This document shows positions 23,463-36,100 of a stretch of DNA of 64,000 nt, in pieces (position 1 is the first letter of the stretch; every line of letters starts with the position of its first letter). This stretch comes from Nicotiana tabacum (Eukaryota > Streptophyta > Magnoliopsida > Solanales > Solanaceae). The notes below the pieces were generated by a model. The model saw nothing but the letters and a program-made list of their open reading frames with translations, was not told where the DNA came from and searched no databases. A program made the translations under genes and the position numbers. Where the stretch lies: the NCBI RefSeq assembly GCF_000715075.1, contig NC_134084.1:4528501-4592500 (forward strand), given 5' to 3'.

Positions 23463-24893
23463 CCACTGTTCTTGTATCTGACAGTCTTGGAGAACTCTTT
23501 CGGTTGCGTCCTTGGGCAACATGACATAACCGGAAAGAAGGAACAAGCAATCTACTACTTGAGCAAGAAATTCACTGGCTATGAGGCCAAGTACACTCTG
23601 CTGGAAAGAACATGTTGCGCTCTAACATGGGTTGCTCAAAAGCTGAGACATTATCTTCAAGCTCACACTACCTTCCTCATAAGCAGGTTGGATCCTTTGA
23701 AGTATATATTTCAGAAACTAATGCCTACTGGAAGACTGGCTAAGTGGCAAATCTTGCTTACTGAATTCGACATAGTCTATGTCACTCGCACGGCAATGAA
23801 AGCCCAGGCGCTAGCAGATCATTTGGCCGAAAATCCAGTCGATGAGGAATACCAGCCATTGAGTACCTACTTTCCAAATGAAGAAGTAAACACCGTAGAA
23901 GTGGTCTCGGAGGACGCTCATGTTTGGAAGATGTTCTTTGATGGAGCCGTGAATGCCAAATGTGTAGGGATTGGGGCAATTTTGATTTCGCCTTCTGGTC
24001 AGCATTATACCGCCACAGCTAGACTGCGTTTCTTTTGCACAAACAATACAGCTGAGTATGAAGCCTGCATTATGGGCATGCATATGGCGATCGATCAGGA
24101 TGTCGAAGACTTACTGATTATGGGAGATTCTGATCTGATTATCCAGCAAGCCCAAGGTGAATGGGAAACTCGGGATGTCAAACTTATCCCTTACCGACAG
24201 CACGTGGAGGACCTCGGCAAGCGTTTTAAATTAATAGAGTTCAGGTATATCCTGAGGTGTCACAATGAACTGGCGGATGCACTTGCTACTCTGGCTTCAA
24301 TGCTACCCTACCCGGGCAACGCCCACATCGATCCTTTGGAAATCCAAATCAGGGAAAAACATGGTTACTGCAACGTAATCGAGGCGGGATCAAATACGCA
24401 GCCTTGGTACCATGACATCAAGAGGTTCCTGAAGATGCAAGAATACCCCGAGCATGCTACTGGAGATCAAAAGAGAACCATTAGGCGGCATGTAAGTGGT
24501 TTCTTTCTGAGCGGTGAATTGTTGTACAAGAGGACCCCGGACCTCAACCTACTAAGATGTGTCGACGCCGAGGAGGCGAGAAAGATCATGCACGAAGTAC
24601 ACGCAGGTGTGTGCGGACCTCACATGAACGGGTATGTCTTAGCAAAGAAAATCCTTCGAGCAGGTTATTACTGGATGACCATGGAAAAGGACTGCTTTAG
24701 CTTCGTTCGGAAGTGTCATCAGTGTCAGGTGCACGGTGATTTGATTCATGCACCTCCCACGGAACTGCATCCCATGTCTGCACCTTGGCCATTTGTCGCC
24801 TGGGGCATGGACGTCATTAGACCAATCGAGCCAAAGGCTTCAAATGGACACAAATTTATATTGGTTCTATCGACTACTTCACAAAATGGGTAG
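23463..24893 (+). CDS. pol: Dual RNase H and integrase N-terminal region of element C
   Basis: The frame is the one used by RT, after the TGA at 23460. First comes a retroviral-type RNase H (VLENSFGCVLGQ; the usual catalytic Asp position reads Glu; IYYLSKKFTGYEAKY; ALTWVAQKLRHYL). A tether (about 23790-23920) follows. The second RNase H is archaeal-like, with all four acidic residues visible: FFDGAV (Asp near 23940), NNTAEYEA (Glu near 24055), MGDSDLI (Asp near 24125) and NELADALA (Asp near 24275). This dual arrangement is known for the Tat lineage and supports the assignment. The integrase zinc-binding region (HEVHAGVCGPH ... KCHQC) and the first catalytic Asp (GMDV, near 24809) complete the frame, which is broken by a frameshift at about 24870. 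Confidence 0.9.
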   Translation, partial: PLFLYLTVLENSFGCVLGQHDITGKKEQAIYYLSKKFTGYEAKYTLLERTCCALTWVAQKLRHYLQAHTTFLISRLDPLKYIFQKLMPTGRLAKWQILLTEFDIVYVTRTAMKAQALADHLAENPVDEEYQPLSTYFPNEEVNTVEVVSEDAHVWKMFFDGAVNAKCVGIGAILISPSGQHYTATARLRFFCTNNTAEYEACIMGMHMAIDQDVEDLLIMGDSDLIIQQAQGEWETRDVKLIPYRQHVEDLGKRFKLIEFRYILRCHNELADALATLASMLPYPGNAHIDPLEIQIREKHGYCNVIEAGSNTQPWYHDIKRFLKMQEYPEHATGDQKRTIRRHVSGFFLSGELLYKRTPDLNLLRCVDAEEARKIMHEVHAGVCGPHMNGYVLAKKILRAGYYWMTMEKDCFSFVRKCHQCQVHGDLIHAPPTELHPMSAPWPFVAWGMDVIRPIEPKASNGHKFILVLSTTSQNG

Positions 24894-25651
24894 AGGCTGT
24901 CACTCTCAAGTCAGTCACTAAAAAAGCTGTAGTGGATTTTGTACACTCAAATCTTATCTGTCGTTTCGGTATTCCTGCGACTATCATTACAGATAACGCA
25001 GCAAACTTGAATAGTCACTTGATGGGAGATGTATGCGAGCAATTCAAAATAACGCATAGGAATTCTACTCCTTATCGGCCAAAGGCCAATGGCGCTGTAG
25101 AAGCGGCAAACAAAAACATCAAGAAGATTTTGAGGAAAACGATCCAGAGTTCCTGACAGTGGCATGAGCGGTTACCATTTGCATTGTTGGGGTATCACAC
25201 TACGGTACGCACGTCAGTAGGAGCAACTCCTTATCTTTTGGTTTATGGGACCGAGGCTGTGATACCAGCAGAAGTAGAAATCCCTTCGTTTCGAACCATT
25301 GTTGAAGCAGAAATCGAGAACAGCGAATGGGTTAAAACTCGGTTGGAGCAGTTGACTTTGATTGATGAAAAATGAATGGTCGCGGTTTGTCACGGATAGT
25401 TGTACCAACGAAGAATGGCCCGCGCTTACAACAAGAAAGTCCGAACCGGGAATTTCGAAGTAGGACAATTGGTACTGAGGCGTATTATGCCACATCACCA
25501 GGAAGCAAAAGGGAAATTTGCCCCAAATTGGAAAGGCCCATACATCATCAGGAAGATATTACCAAGAGGAGCTTTGTACCTGGGTGATATTGAAGGAAAT
25601 GACCCCGAAACAGTGGTAAATGCAGACGCAGTCAAAAGATACTATGTCTGA
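24894..25651 (+). pseudogene. pol: Integrase core and C-terminus of element C
   Basis: The integrase continues in a shifted frame after about 24870: VDFVHSNLICRFGIPATIITDNAANLN (second catalytic Asp near 24990), then PKANGAVEAANK (catalytic Glu near 25100). The GATPYLLVYGTEAVIPAEVEIPS block and a C-terminal SH3-like part (VLRRIMPHHQEAKGKFAPNW, KGPYIIRKILPRGALYL) follow. The DDE triad is intact. Stops occur at 25154 (TGA), 25373 (TGA) and about 25397 (TAG). The last open part, 25400-25651, ends the coding region of the element. Confidence 0.88.
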
Positions 25652-26012
25652 GTGACGCCCCAGCAGTCCTGACACATTTGAAATGCTGAAGGTTTTATTC
25701 CCACTATCAACTCTCTCTACAAGCCTTTGAGCCGGTTACACCAAAAAAAAAAACATTGATCGAGGCCTGAACTACGTTTGACTTGATTCCGAAAGGATAC
25801 GTAGGCAGCCTCTCCCTGAGATTCAGTCACACCAACAATAAAATCCCATTTACCCTGAAATTGAAACCGGGGCACGTCAAGCGGTTTAGAAGTTAGTATC
25901 ATCTACCTCTCTTTACCAAGCACAACCCTTCAGATCAATTACCGAAGGTAGCGGGAAGCCAAAAAGCGTCACAAATGAAGACCGGTACATTGTAAATTGA
26001 GAGAATTAAAAT
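25652..26012 (+). other. Start of 3' UTR of element C, with two-hairpin motif copy 3
   Basis: Non-coding. The third copy of the two-hairpin motif occupies 25769-25828: outer stem CTACGT (25772-25777) with ACGTAG (25799-25804), inner stem TCC-GAAA-GGA (25788-25797), second hairpin TCTC-CCT-GAGA (25811-25821), and tail TTCAGTC. I see no gene. Confidence 0.65.
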
Positions 26013-26180
26013 GAGAGAGTCTTGTCGGTGAAAACCTCCGGGCACCGCGAGTAGAGAAACCAAAATGAGAGAGCTTGTGTAGTAAAAAACTCATAAAGAG
26101 TGCTATCAAGAGACAACAAGGAGAGAAACGAGAGAGGTCAACTAGCGAAAACCCGCAAAGGGCGCTGTTGGCCGAAAAGA
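26010..26180 (+). repeat. Three tandem units of about 55 bp in 3' UTR of C
   Basis: Each unit begins with (A)CGAGAGAG or ATGAGAGAG, then a GAAAAC-type A-rich run and a small hairpin: CTC/GAG in unit 1 (about 26037-26054), ACTC/GAGT in unit 2 (about 26088-26101), CCC/GGG in unit 3 (about 26152-26163). The units are diverged in sequence but alike in layout. Confidence 0.5.
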
Positions 26181-26539
26181 TGACTCTACCCCAGGAAGTC
26201 TCGGCAAAGTTCCACCGGTTTGAAACACAAACCCATTTTGGTTCGGGAGGAAATGCAAGTTCATTGAAGGTCAGGCGTCCGGTCCAAAGAGCATGTCATG
26301 TCCATTTAAAGTCAACATTGTTTTCCTCATATAAGTCTTTTTCGTCCCGAAAGGGACACTTCTTTTCTGAAGTTTGCTTTCGCCTTTCTTTGTTTTTCTT
26401 CAAATCCTTTTCATTTTTAACCCTAAGTCTCCAGATATACCGGAAAGGACAGGTGGCAGGTTTGGTTTCACGGAATGCCGTTTCGCAAAGGAAATGCCCT
26501 GTTTCGTTGGTACGATTGTCCAAACCCGATGGATCATGA

Positions 26540-26775
26540 TGTTTGACTGCATTTAAAAAAAAAAAATTCCCCAGCAAGTCCGCCTTGTGCAAACCCCCCA
26601 CAGAACTTCCCTTTGTACAAATCCCCACAGAGCCTCCCTTTGTAAAAATTCCCCAGCGAGCTTTCCCAACAAATCCCGGCAAGTCCGTTTTGCAACAAAT
26701 CCCCGACAAGTCCGCCTTGTACAAATCCCCACAGAGTATCCCCAATAAAATCCCCGTTGAGAATCTCCAAGCAAA
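26540..26775 (+). repeat. Degenerate short tandem repeats (CCCC-ACAGAG / CAAGTCCGCC)
   Basis: An imperfect array of about 20-45-bp units combines CCCCACAGAG, CCCCAGCRAG, CAAGTCCG and TTGTACAAAT. It lies a few hundred bases before the large satellite array, within the same 3' UTR. The overlapping open frames on both strands are artefacts of the repeats. Confidence 0.7.
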
Positions 26776-27187
26776 ACGGGACACAAAAAAAAAGAGCCTT
26801 ACGAGGCAAATCATCACAGAATCTGGAAATACAAGCCTGAGCAGTCTAAAAGGGTTTCGCCATTTGAATCCAATAAATGGCAGGACTTCGCAACAGGAAT
26901 AAGGACGCAAGAAAGCAACTGGAATGATCAAGGTCAACGAACCGACCGCCGTTTCCGAACTAACAATGGTTCTTTGTCTGAAAAGTTGAAATAGGTATAA
27001 TCCAAGACAACCGTGCAAGAAGCAGGTGTCACCCAAAGAAGAAGGTACATGGGTACAAAAAAACAGTTAAGCAATAAGGAATCCACTCGAAAGGTAAGTT
27101 TCCACGAGATTCCCTTTTATCGTCTACTAAAACAAGAAAATTCAAAAAAAGAGCTCAATTAGTATCCTCGAACTTCGTCCCCAGCCA
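26776..27187 (+). other. 3' UTR segment between short repeats and the satellite array
   Basis: Non-coding A-rich sequence with no recognised motif. Its last bases (CCAGCCAGT) run into the first CAGCATTAGGG unit. Confidence 0.5.
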
Positions 27188-30100
27188 GTCAGCATTAGGG
27201 TTTTTAAACCCTAAACTGAACACTTTTCCTTCAGTCAGCATTAGGGTTTTAAACTCTAAACTAAACTTTTTCCTTTAGTCAGCATTAAGATTTTAAACCC
27301 TAAACTGATCTTTTCCTTCAATCAGCATTAGAGTTTTAAACCCTAAACTGAACTTTTCCTTTAGTCAGCATTAGGGTTTTAAACCCTAACTGATCTTTTT
27401 CTTCAGTCAGCATTAGGGTTTAAACCCTAAACTGAACTCTTTCCTTTAGTCTGCATTAGGGTTTTAAACCTTAAACTGAACTTTTTCCATTCTGTTAGCA
27501 TTAGGGTTTTAAACCCTAAACTGAACTTTTTCCATTCAGTCAGCATTAGGGTTTTAAACCCTAAACTGAACTCTTTTCCATTCAGTCAGCATTAGGGTTT
27601 TAAACACTAAACTGAATATTTCCTTTAGTCAGCATTAGGGCTTTAAACCCTAAATTGATCTTTTCCTTCAGTCAACATTAGGGTTTTAAACCCTAAACTG
27701 ATCTTTTTCTTCAGTCAGCATTAGGGTTTAAACCCTAAACTGAACTTTTTCCATTCAGTTAGCATTAGGGTTTTAAACCCTAAACTGAACTTTTTCCATT
27801 AAGTCAGCATTAGGGTTTTAAACCCTAAACTGAACTCTTTTCCATTCAGTCAGCATTAGGGTTTTAAACTCTAAACTGAACTTTTTCCTTTAGTCAGCAT
27901 TAGAGTTTTAAACCCTAAACTGATCTTTTCCTTCAGTCAGCATTAGGGTTTTAAACCCTAAACTGAACTCTTTCCTTTAGTCAGCATTAGGGTTTTAAAC
28001 CCTAAACTGAACTTTTTCCATTCAGTTAGCATTAGGGTTTTAAACCCTAAACTGAACTTTTTCCATTCAGTCAGCATTAGGGTTTTAAACCCTAAACTGA
28101 ACTCTTTTCCATTCAGTCAGCATTAGGGTTTTAAACTCTAAACAGAACTTTTTCCTTTAGTCAGCATTAGGGTTTTAAACCCTAAATTGATCTTTTCCTT
28201 CAGTCAGCATTAGGGTTTTAAACCCTAAACTGAACTTTTCCTTTAGTCAGCATTAGGGTTTTAAACCCTAAACTGATCTTTTCCTTCAGTCAGCATTAGG
28301 GTTTTAAACCCTAAACTGAACTCTTCCCCTTAGTCAGCATTAGGGTTTTAAACCCTAAACTGAACTTTTTCCTTCAGTCAGCATTAGGGTTTTAAACCCT
28401 AAACTGAACTTTCCCATTCGGTCAGCATTATGGTTTTAAACCCTAAACTGAACTTTTTCCTTTAGTCAGCATTAGGGTTTTAAACCCTAAACTGAACTTT
28501 TTCTATTCAGACAGCATTAGTGTTTTAAACCCTAAACTGAACTCTTTCCTTTAGTCAGCATTAGGGTTTTAAACCCTAAACTGAACTTTTTCCATTCAGT
28601 TAGCATTAGGGTTTTAAACCCTAAACTGAACTTTTTCCATTCAGTCAACATTAGGGTTTTAAACCCTAAACTGAACTCTTTTCCATTCAGTCAACATTAG
28701 GGTTTTAAACCCTAAACTGATCTTTTCCTTCAGTCAGCATTAGGGTTTTAAACCCTAAACTGACCTTTTCCTTTAGTCAGCATTAGGGTTTTAAACCCTA
28801 AACTGATCTTTTCCTTCAGTCAGCATTAGGGTTTTAAACCCTAAACTGAACTCTTCCCCTTAGTCAGCATTAGGGTTTTAAACCCTAAACTGAACTTTTT
28901 CTTTTAGTCAGCATTAGGGTTTTAAACCCTAAACTGATCTTTTCCTTCAGTCAGCATTAGGGTTTTAAACCCTAAACTGAACTCCTTCTTTTAGTCAGCA
29001 TTAGTGTTTTAAACCCTAAACTGAACTTTTTCCATTCAGTTAGCATTAGGGTTTTAAACCCTAAACTGAACTTTTTCCATTCAGTCAACATTAGGGTTTT
29101 AAACCCTAAACTGAACTCTTTTCCATTCAGTCAGCATTAGGGTTTTAAACTCTAAACTAAACTTTTTCCTTTAGTCAGCATTAGGGTTTTAAACCCTAAA
29201 CTGATCTTTTCCTTCAGTCAGCATTAGGGTTTTTAACATTAAACTGAACTTTTCTTTTAGTCAGCATTAGGGTTATAAACCCTAAACTGATCTTTTCCTT
29301 CAGTCAGCATTAGGGTTTTAAACCTTAAACTGAACTCTTCCCCTTAGTCAGCATTAGGGTTTTAAACCCTAAACTGAACTTTTTCCTTTAGTCAGCATTA
29401 GGTTTTTAAACCCTAAACTGAACTTTTTCTATTCAGTCAGCATTAGTGTTTTAAACCCTAAACTGAACTTTTTCCTTTAGTCAGCATTAGGGTTTTAAAC
29501 CCTAAACTGAACTTTTTCCATTCAGTTAGCATTAGGGTTTTAAACCCTAAACTGAACTTTTTCCATTCAGTCAACATTAGGGTTTTAAACCCTAAACTGA
29601 ACTCTTTTCCATTCAGTCAACATTAGGGTTTTAAACCCTAAACTGATCTTTTCCTTCAGTCAGCATTAGGGTTTTAAACCCTAAACTGACCTTTTCCTTT
29701 AGTCAGCATTAGGGTTTTAAACCCTAAACTGATCTTTTCCTTCAGTCAGCATTAGGGTTTTAAACCCTAAACTGAACTCTTCCCCTTAGTCAGTATTAGG
29801 GTTTTAAACCCTAAACTGAACTTTTTCTTTTAGTCAGCATTAGGGTTTTAAACCCTAAACTGATCTTTTCCTTCAGTCAGCATTAGGGTTTTAAACCCTA
29901 AACTGAACTCCTTCTTTTAGTCAGCATTAGTGTTTTAAACCCTAAACTGAACTTTTTCCATTCAGTTAGCATTAGGGTTTTAAACCCTAAACTGAACTTT
30001 TTCCATTCAGTCAACATTAGGGTTTTAAACCCTAAACTGAACTCTTTTCCATTCAGTCAGCATTAGGGTTTTAAACTCTAAACTAAACTTTTTCCTTTAG

Positions 30101-33100
30101 TCAGCATTAGGGTTTTAAACCCTAAACTGATCTTTTCCTTCAGTCAGCATTAGGGTTTTTAACATTAAACTGAACTTTTCTTTTAGTCAGCATTAGGGTT
30201 ATAAACCCTAAACTGATCTTTTCCTTCAGTCAGCATTAGGGTTTTAAACCTTAAACTGAACTCTTCCCCTTAGTCAGCATTAGGGTTTTAAACCCTAAAC
30301 TGAACTTTTTCCTTTAGTCAGCATTAGGTTTTTAAACGCTAAACTGAACTTTCCCATTCAGTCAACATTAGGGTTTTAAACCCTAAACTGAACTTTTCCA
30401 TTCAGTCAGCATTAGGGTTTTAAACCCTAAACTGAACTTTTCCTTTAGTCAGCATTAGGGTTTTAAACCCTAAACTGAGCTTTCCCATTCAGTCAGCATT
30501 AGGGTTTTATACCTTAAACTGAACTTTTCCTTTAGTCAGCATTAGGGTTTTAAACACTCAACTGAACTTTTTTCCCTTTAGTCAGCATTAGGGTTTTAAA
30601 CCCTAAACTGAACTTTTTCCTTCAGTCAGCATTAGGGTTTTAAACCCTAAACTGAACTTTTTCCTTCAGTCAGCATTAGGGTTTTAAACCCTAAACTGAT
30701 CTTTTCCTTCAATCAGCATTAGAGTTTTAAACCCTAAACTGAACTTTTCCTTTAGTCAGCATTAGGGTTTTAAACCCTAACTGATCTTTTTCTTCAGTCA
30801 GCATTAGGGTTTAAACCCTAAACTGAACTTTTTCCATTCAGTTAGCATTAGGGTTTTAAACCCTAAACTGAACTTTTTCCATTAAGTCAGCATTAGGGTT
30901 TTAAACCCTAAACTGAACTCTTTTCCATTCAGTCAGCATTAGGGTTTTAAACTCTAAACTGAACTTTTTCCTTTAGTCAGCATTAGAGTTTTAAACCCTA
31001 AACTGATCTTTTCCTTCAGTCAGCATTAGGGTTTTAAACCCTAAACTGAACTCTTTCCTTTAGTCAGCATTAGGGTTTTAAACCCTAAACTGAACTTTTT
31101 CCATTCAGTTAGCATTAGGGTTTTAAACCCTAAACTGAACTTTTTCCATTCAGTCAGCATTAGGGTTTTAAACCCTAAACTGAACTCTTTTCCATTCAGT
31201 CAGCATTAGGGTTTTAAACTCTAAACAGAACTTTTTCCTTTAGTCAGCATTAGGGTTTTAAACCCTAAATTGATCTTTTCCTTCAATCAGCATTAGGATT
31301 TTAAACCCTAAACTGAACTTTTTCCTTCAGTCAGCATTAGGGTTTTAAACCCTAAACTGAACTTTCCCATTCGGTCAGCATTATGGTTTTAAACCCTAAA
31401 CTGAACTTTTTCCTTTAGTCAGCATTAGGGTTTTAAACCCTAAACTGAACTTTTTCTATTCAGACAGCATTAGTGTTTTAAACCCTAAACTGAACTCTTT
31501 TCTTTAGTCAGCATTAGGGTTTTAAACCCTAAACTGAACTTTTTCCATTCAGTTAGCATTAGGGTTTTAAACCCTAAACTGAACTTTTTCCATTCAGTCA
31601 ACATTAGGGTTTTAAACCCTAAACTGAACTCTTTTCCATTCAGTCAACATTAGGGTTTTAAACCCTAAACTGATCTTTTCCTTCAGTCAGCATTAGGGTT
31701 TTAAACCCTAAACTGACCTTTTCCTTTAGTCAGCATTAGGGTTTTAAACCCTAAACTGATCTTTTCCTTCAGTCAGCATTAGGGTTTTAAACCCTAAACT
31801 GAACTCTTCCCCTTAGTCAGCATTAGGGTTTTAAACCCTAAACTGAACTTTTTCTTTTAGTCAGCATTAGGGTTTTAAACCCTAAACTGATCTTTTCCTT
31901 CAGTCAGCATTAGGGTTTTAAACCCTAAACTGAACTCCTTCTTTTAGTCAGCATTAGTGTTTTAAACCCTAAACTGAACTTTTTCCATTCAGTTAGCATT
32001 AGGGTTTTAAACCCTAAACTGAACTTTTTCCATTCAGTCAACATTAGGGTTTTAAACCCTAAACTGAACTCTTTTCCATTCAGTCAGCATTAGGGTTTTA
32101 AACTCTAAACTAAACTTTTTCCTTTAGTCAGCATTAGGGTTTTAAACCCTAAACTGATCTTTTCCTTCAGTCAGCATTAGGGTTTTTAACATTAAACTGA
32201 ACTTTTCTTTTAGTCAGCATTAGGGTTATAAACCCTAAACTGATCTTTTCCTTCAGTCAGCATTAGGGTTTTAAACCTTAAACTGAACTCTTCCCCTTAG
32301 TCAGCATTAGGGTTTTAAACCCTAAACTGAACTTTTTCCTTTAGTCAGCATTAGGTTTTTAAACGCTAAACTGAACTTTCCCATTCAGTCAACATTAGGG
32401 TTTTAAACCCTAAACTGAACTTTTCCATTCAGTCAGCATTAGGGTTTTAAACCCTAAACTGAACTTTTCCTTTAGTCAGCATTAGGGTTTTAAACCCTAA
32501 ACTGAGCTTTCCCATTCAGTCAGCATTAGGGTTTTATACCTTAAACTGAACTTTTCCTTTAGTCAGCATTAGGGTTTTAAACACTCAACTGAACTTTTTT
32601 CCCTTTAGTCAGCATTAGGGTTTTAAACCCTAAACTGAACTTTTTCCTTCAGTCAGCATTAGGGTTTTAAACCCTAAACTGAACTTTTTCCTTCAGTCAG
32701 CATTAGGGTTTTAAACCCTAAACTGATCTTTTCCTTCAATCAGCATTAGAGTTTTAAACCCTAAACTGAACTTTTCCTTTAGTCAGCATTAGGGTTTTAA
32801 ACCCTAACTGATCTTTTTCTTCAGTCAGCATTAGGGTTTAAACCCTAAACTGAACTTTTTCCATTCAGTTAGCATTAGGGTTTTAAACCCTAAACTGAAC
32901 TTTTTCCATTAAGTCAGCATTAGGGTTTTAAACCCTAAACTGAACTCTTTTCCATTCAGTCAGCATTAGGGTTTTAAACTCTAAACTGAACTTTTTCCTT
33001 TAGTCAGCATTAGAGTTTTAAACCCTAAACTGATCTTTTCCTTCAGTCAGCATTAGGGTTTTAAACCCTAAACTGAACTCTTTCCTTTAGTCAGCATTAG

Positions 33101-36100
33101 GGTTTTAAACCCTAAACTGAACTTTTTCCATTCAGTTAGCATTAGGGTTTTAAACCCTAAACTGAACTTTTTCCATTCAGTCAGCATTAGGGTTTTAAAC
33201 CCTAAACTGAACTCTTTTCCATTCAGTCAGCATTAGGGTTTTAAACTCTAAACAGAACTTTTTCCTTTAGTCAGCATTAGGGTTTTAAACCCTAAATTGA
33301 TCTTTTCCTTCAATCAGCATTAGGATTTTAAACCCTAAACTGAACTTTTTCCTTCAGTCAGCATTAGGATTTTAAACCCTAAACTGAACTTTCCCATTCG
33401 GTCAGCATTATGGTTTTAAACCCTAAACTGAACTTTTTCCTTTAGTCAGCATTAGGGTTTTAAACCCTAAACTGAACTTTTTCTATTCAGTCAGCATTAG
33501 GGTTTTAAACCCTAAATTGAACTCTTTCCTTTAGTCAGCATTAGGGTTTTAAACCCTAAACTGAACTTTTTCCATTCAGTTAGCATTAGGGTTTTAAACC
33601 CTAAACTGAACTCTTTTCCATTCAGTCAGCATTAGGGTTTTAAACCCTAAACTAATCTTTTCCTTCAGTCAGCATTAGGGTTTTAAACCCTAAACTGACC
33701 TTTTCCTTTAGTCAGCATTAGGGTTTTAAACCCTAAACTGATCTTTTCCTTCAGTCAGCATTAGAGTTTTAAACCCTAAACAGAACTCTTCCCCTTAGTC
33801 AGCATTAGGGTTTTAAACCCTAAACTGAACTTTTTCTTTTAGTCAGCATTAGGGTTTTAAACCCTAAACTGATCTTTTCCTTCAGTCAGCATTAGGGTTT
33901 TAAACCCTAAACTGAACTCTTTCTTTTAGTCAGCATTAGTGTTTTAAACCCTAAACTGAACTTTTTCCATTCAGTTAGCATTAGGGTTTTAAAACCTAAA
34001 CTGAACTTTTTCCATTCAGTCAACATTAGGGTTTTAAACCCTAAACTGAACTCTTTTCCATTCAGTCAGCATTAGGGTTTTAAACTCTAAACTAAACTTT
34101 TTCCTTTAGTCAGCATTAGGGTTTTAAACCCTAAACTGATCTTTTCCTTCAGTCAGCATTAGGGTTTTTAACATTAAACTGAACTTTTCTTTTAGTCAGC
34201 ATTAGGGTTATAAACCCTAAACTGATCTTTTCCTTCAGTCAGCGTTAGGGTTTTAAACCTTAAACTGAACTCCTCCCCTTAGTCAGCATTAGGGTTTTAA
34301 ACCCTAAACTGAACTTTCCCATTCAGTCAGCATTAGGGTTTTAAACCCTAAACTGAACTTTTCTATTTAGTCAGCATTAGGGTTTTAAACCCTAAACTGA
34401 ACTTTTCCTTTAGTCAGCATTAGGGTTTTAAACCCTAAACTGAGCTTTCCCATTTAGTCAGCATTAGGGTTTTAAACCTTAAACTGAACTTTTCCTTTAG
34501 TCAGCATTAGGGTTTTAAACCCTCAACTGAACTTTTTTCCCTTTAGTCAGCATTAGGGTTTTAAACCCTAAACTGAACTTTTTCCTTCAGTCAGCATTAG
34601 GGTTTTAAACCCTAAACTGATCTTTTCCTTCAATCAGCATTAGAGTTTTAAACCCTAAACTGAACTTTTCCTTTAGTCAGCATTAGGGTTTTAAACCCTA
34701 ACTGATCTTTTTCTTCAGTCAGCATTAGGGTTTAAACCCTAAACTGAACTCTTTCCTTTAGTCAGCATTAGGGTTTTAAACCTTAAACTGAACTTTTTCC
34801 ATTCAGTTAGCATTAGGGTTTTAAACCCTAAACTGAACTTTTTTCATTCAGTCAGCATTAGGGTTTTAAACCCTAAACTGAACTCTTTTCCATTCAGTCA
34901 GCATTAGGCTTTTAAACACTAAACTGAATATTTCCTTCAATCAGCATTAGGGTTTTAAACCCTAAATTGATCTTTTCCTTCAGTCAACATTAGGGTTTTA
35001 AACCCTAAACTGAACTCTTTCCTTTAGTCAGCATTAGGGTTTTAAACCCTAAACTGAACTTTTTCCTTTAGTCAGCATTAGAGTTTTAAACCCTAAACTG
35101 AACTTTTTCCATTAAGTCAGCATTAGGGTTTTAAACCCTAAACTGAACTCTTTTCCATTCAGTCAGCATTAGGGTTTTAAACTCTAAACTGAACTTTTTC
35201 CTTTAGTCAGCATTAGAGTTTTAAACCCTAAACTGATCTTTTCCTTCAGTCAGCATTAGGGTTTTAAACCCTAAACTGAACTCTTTCCTTTAGTCAGCAT
35301 TAGGGTTTTAAACCCTAAACTGAACTTTTTCCATTCAGTTAGCATTAGGGTTTTAAACCCTAAACTGAACTTTTTCCATTCAGTCAGCATTAGGGTTTTA
35401 AACCCTAAACTGAACTCTTTTCCATTCAGTCAGCATTAGGGTTTTAAACTCTAAACAGAACTTTTTCCTTTAGTCAGCATTAGGGTTTTAAACCCTAAAT
35501 TGATCTTTTCCTTTAGTCAGCATTAGGGTTTTAAACCCTAAACTGAACTTTTTCTTTAGTCAGCATTAGGGTTTTAAACCCTAAACTGATCTTTTCCTTC
35601 AGTCAGCATTAGGGTTTTAAACCCTAAACTGAACTCTTCCCCTTAGTCAGCATTAGGGTTTTAAACCCTAAACTGAACTTTTTCCTTCAGTCAGCATTAG
35701 GGTTTTAAACCCTAAACTGAACTTTCCCATTCGGTCAGCATTATGGTTTTAAACCCTAAACTGAACTTTTTCCTTTAGTCAACATTAGGGTTTTAAATCC
35801 TAAACTGAACTTTTTCTATTCAGTCAGCATTAGGGTTTTAAACCCTAAACTGAACTCTTTCCTTTAGTCAGCATTAGGGTTTTAAACCCTAAACTGAACT
35901 TTTTCCATTCAGTTAGCATTAGGGTTTTAAATCCTAAACTGAACTTTTTCCATTCAGTCAACATTAGGGTTTTAAACCCTAAACTGAACTCTTTTCCATT
36001 CAGTCAGCATTAGGGTTTTAAACCCTAAACTGATCTTTTCCTTCAGTCAGCATTAGGCTTTTAAACCCTAAGCTGACCTTTTCCTTTAGTCAGCATTAGG

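Noticed and set aside
26296..27036. Minus-strand ORF of 246 codons, with overlapping frames on both strands
   Set aside because: It lies over the short tandem repeats of the 3' UTR of element C; the protein is repetitive, low-complexity and antisense to the element, with no recognisable domain.
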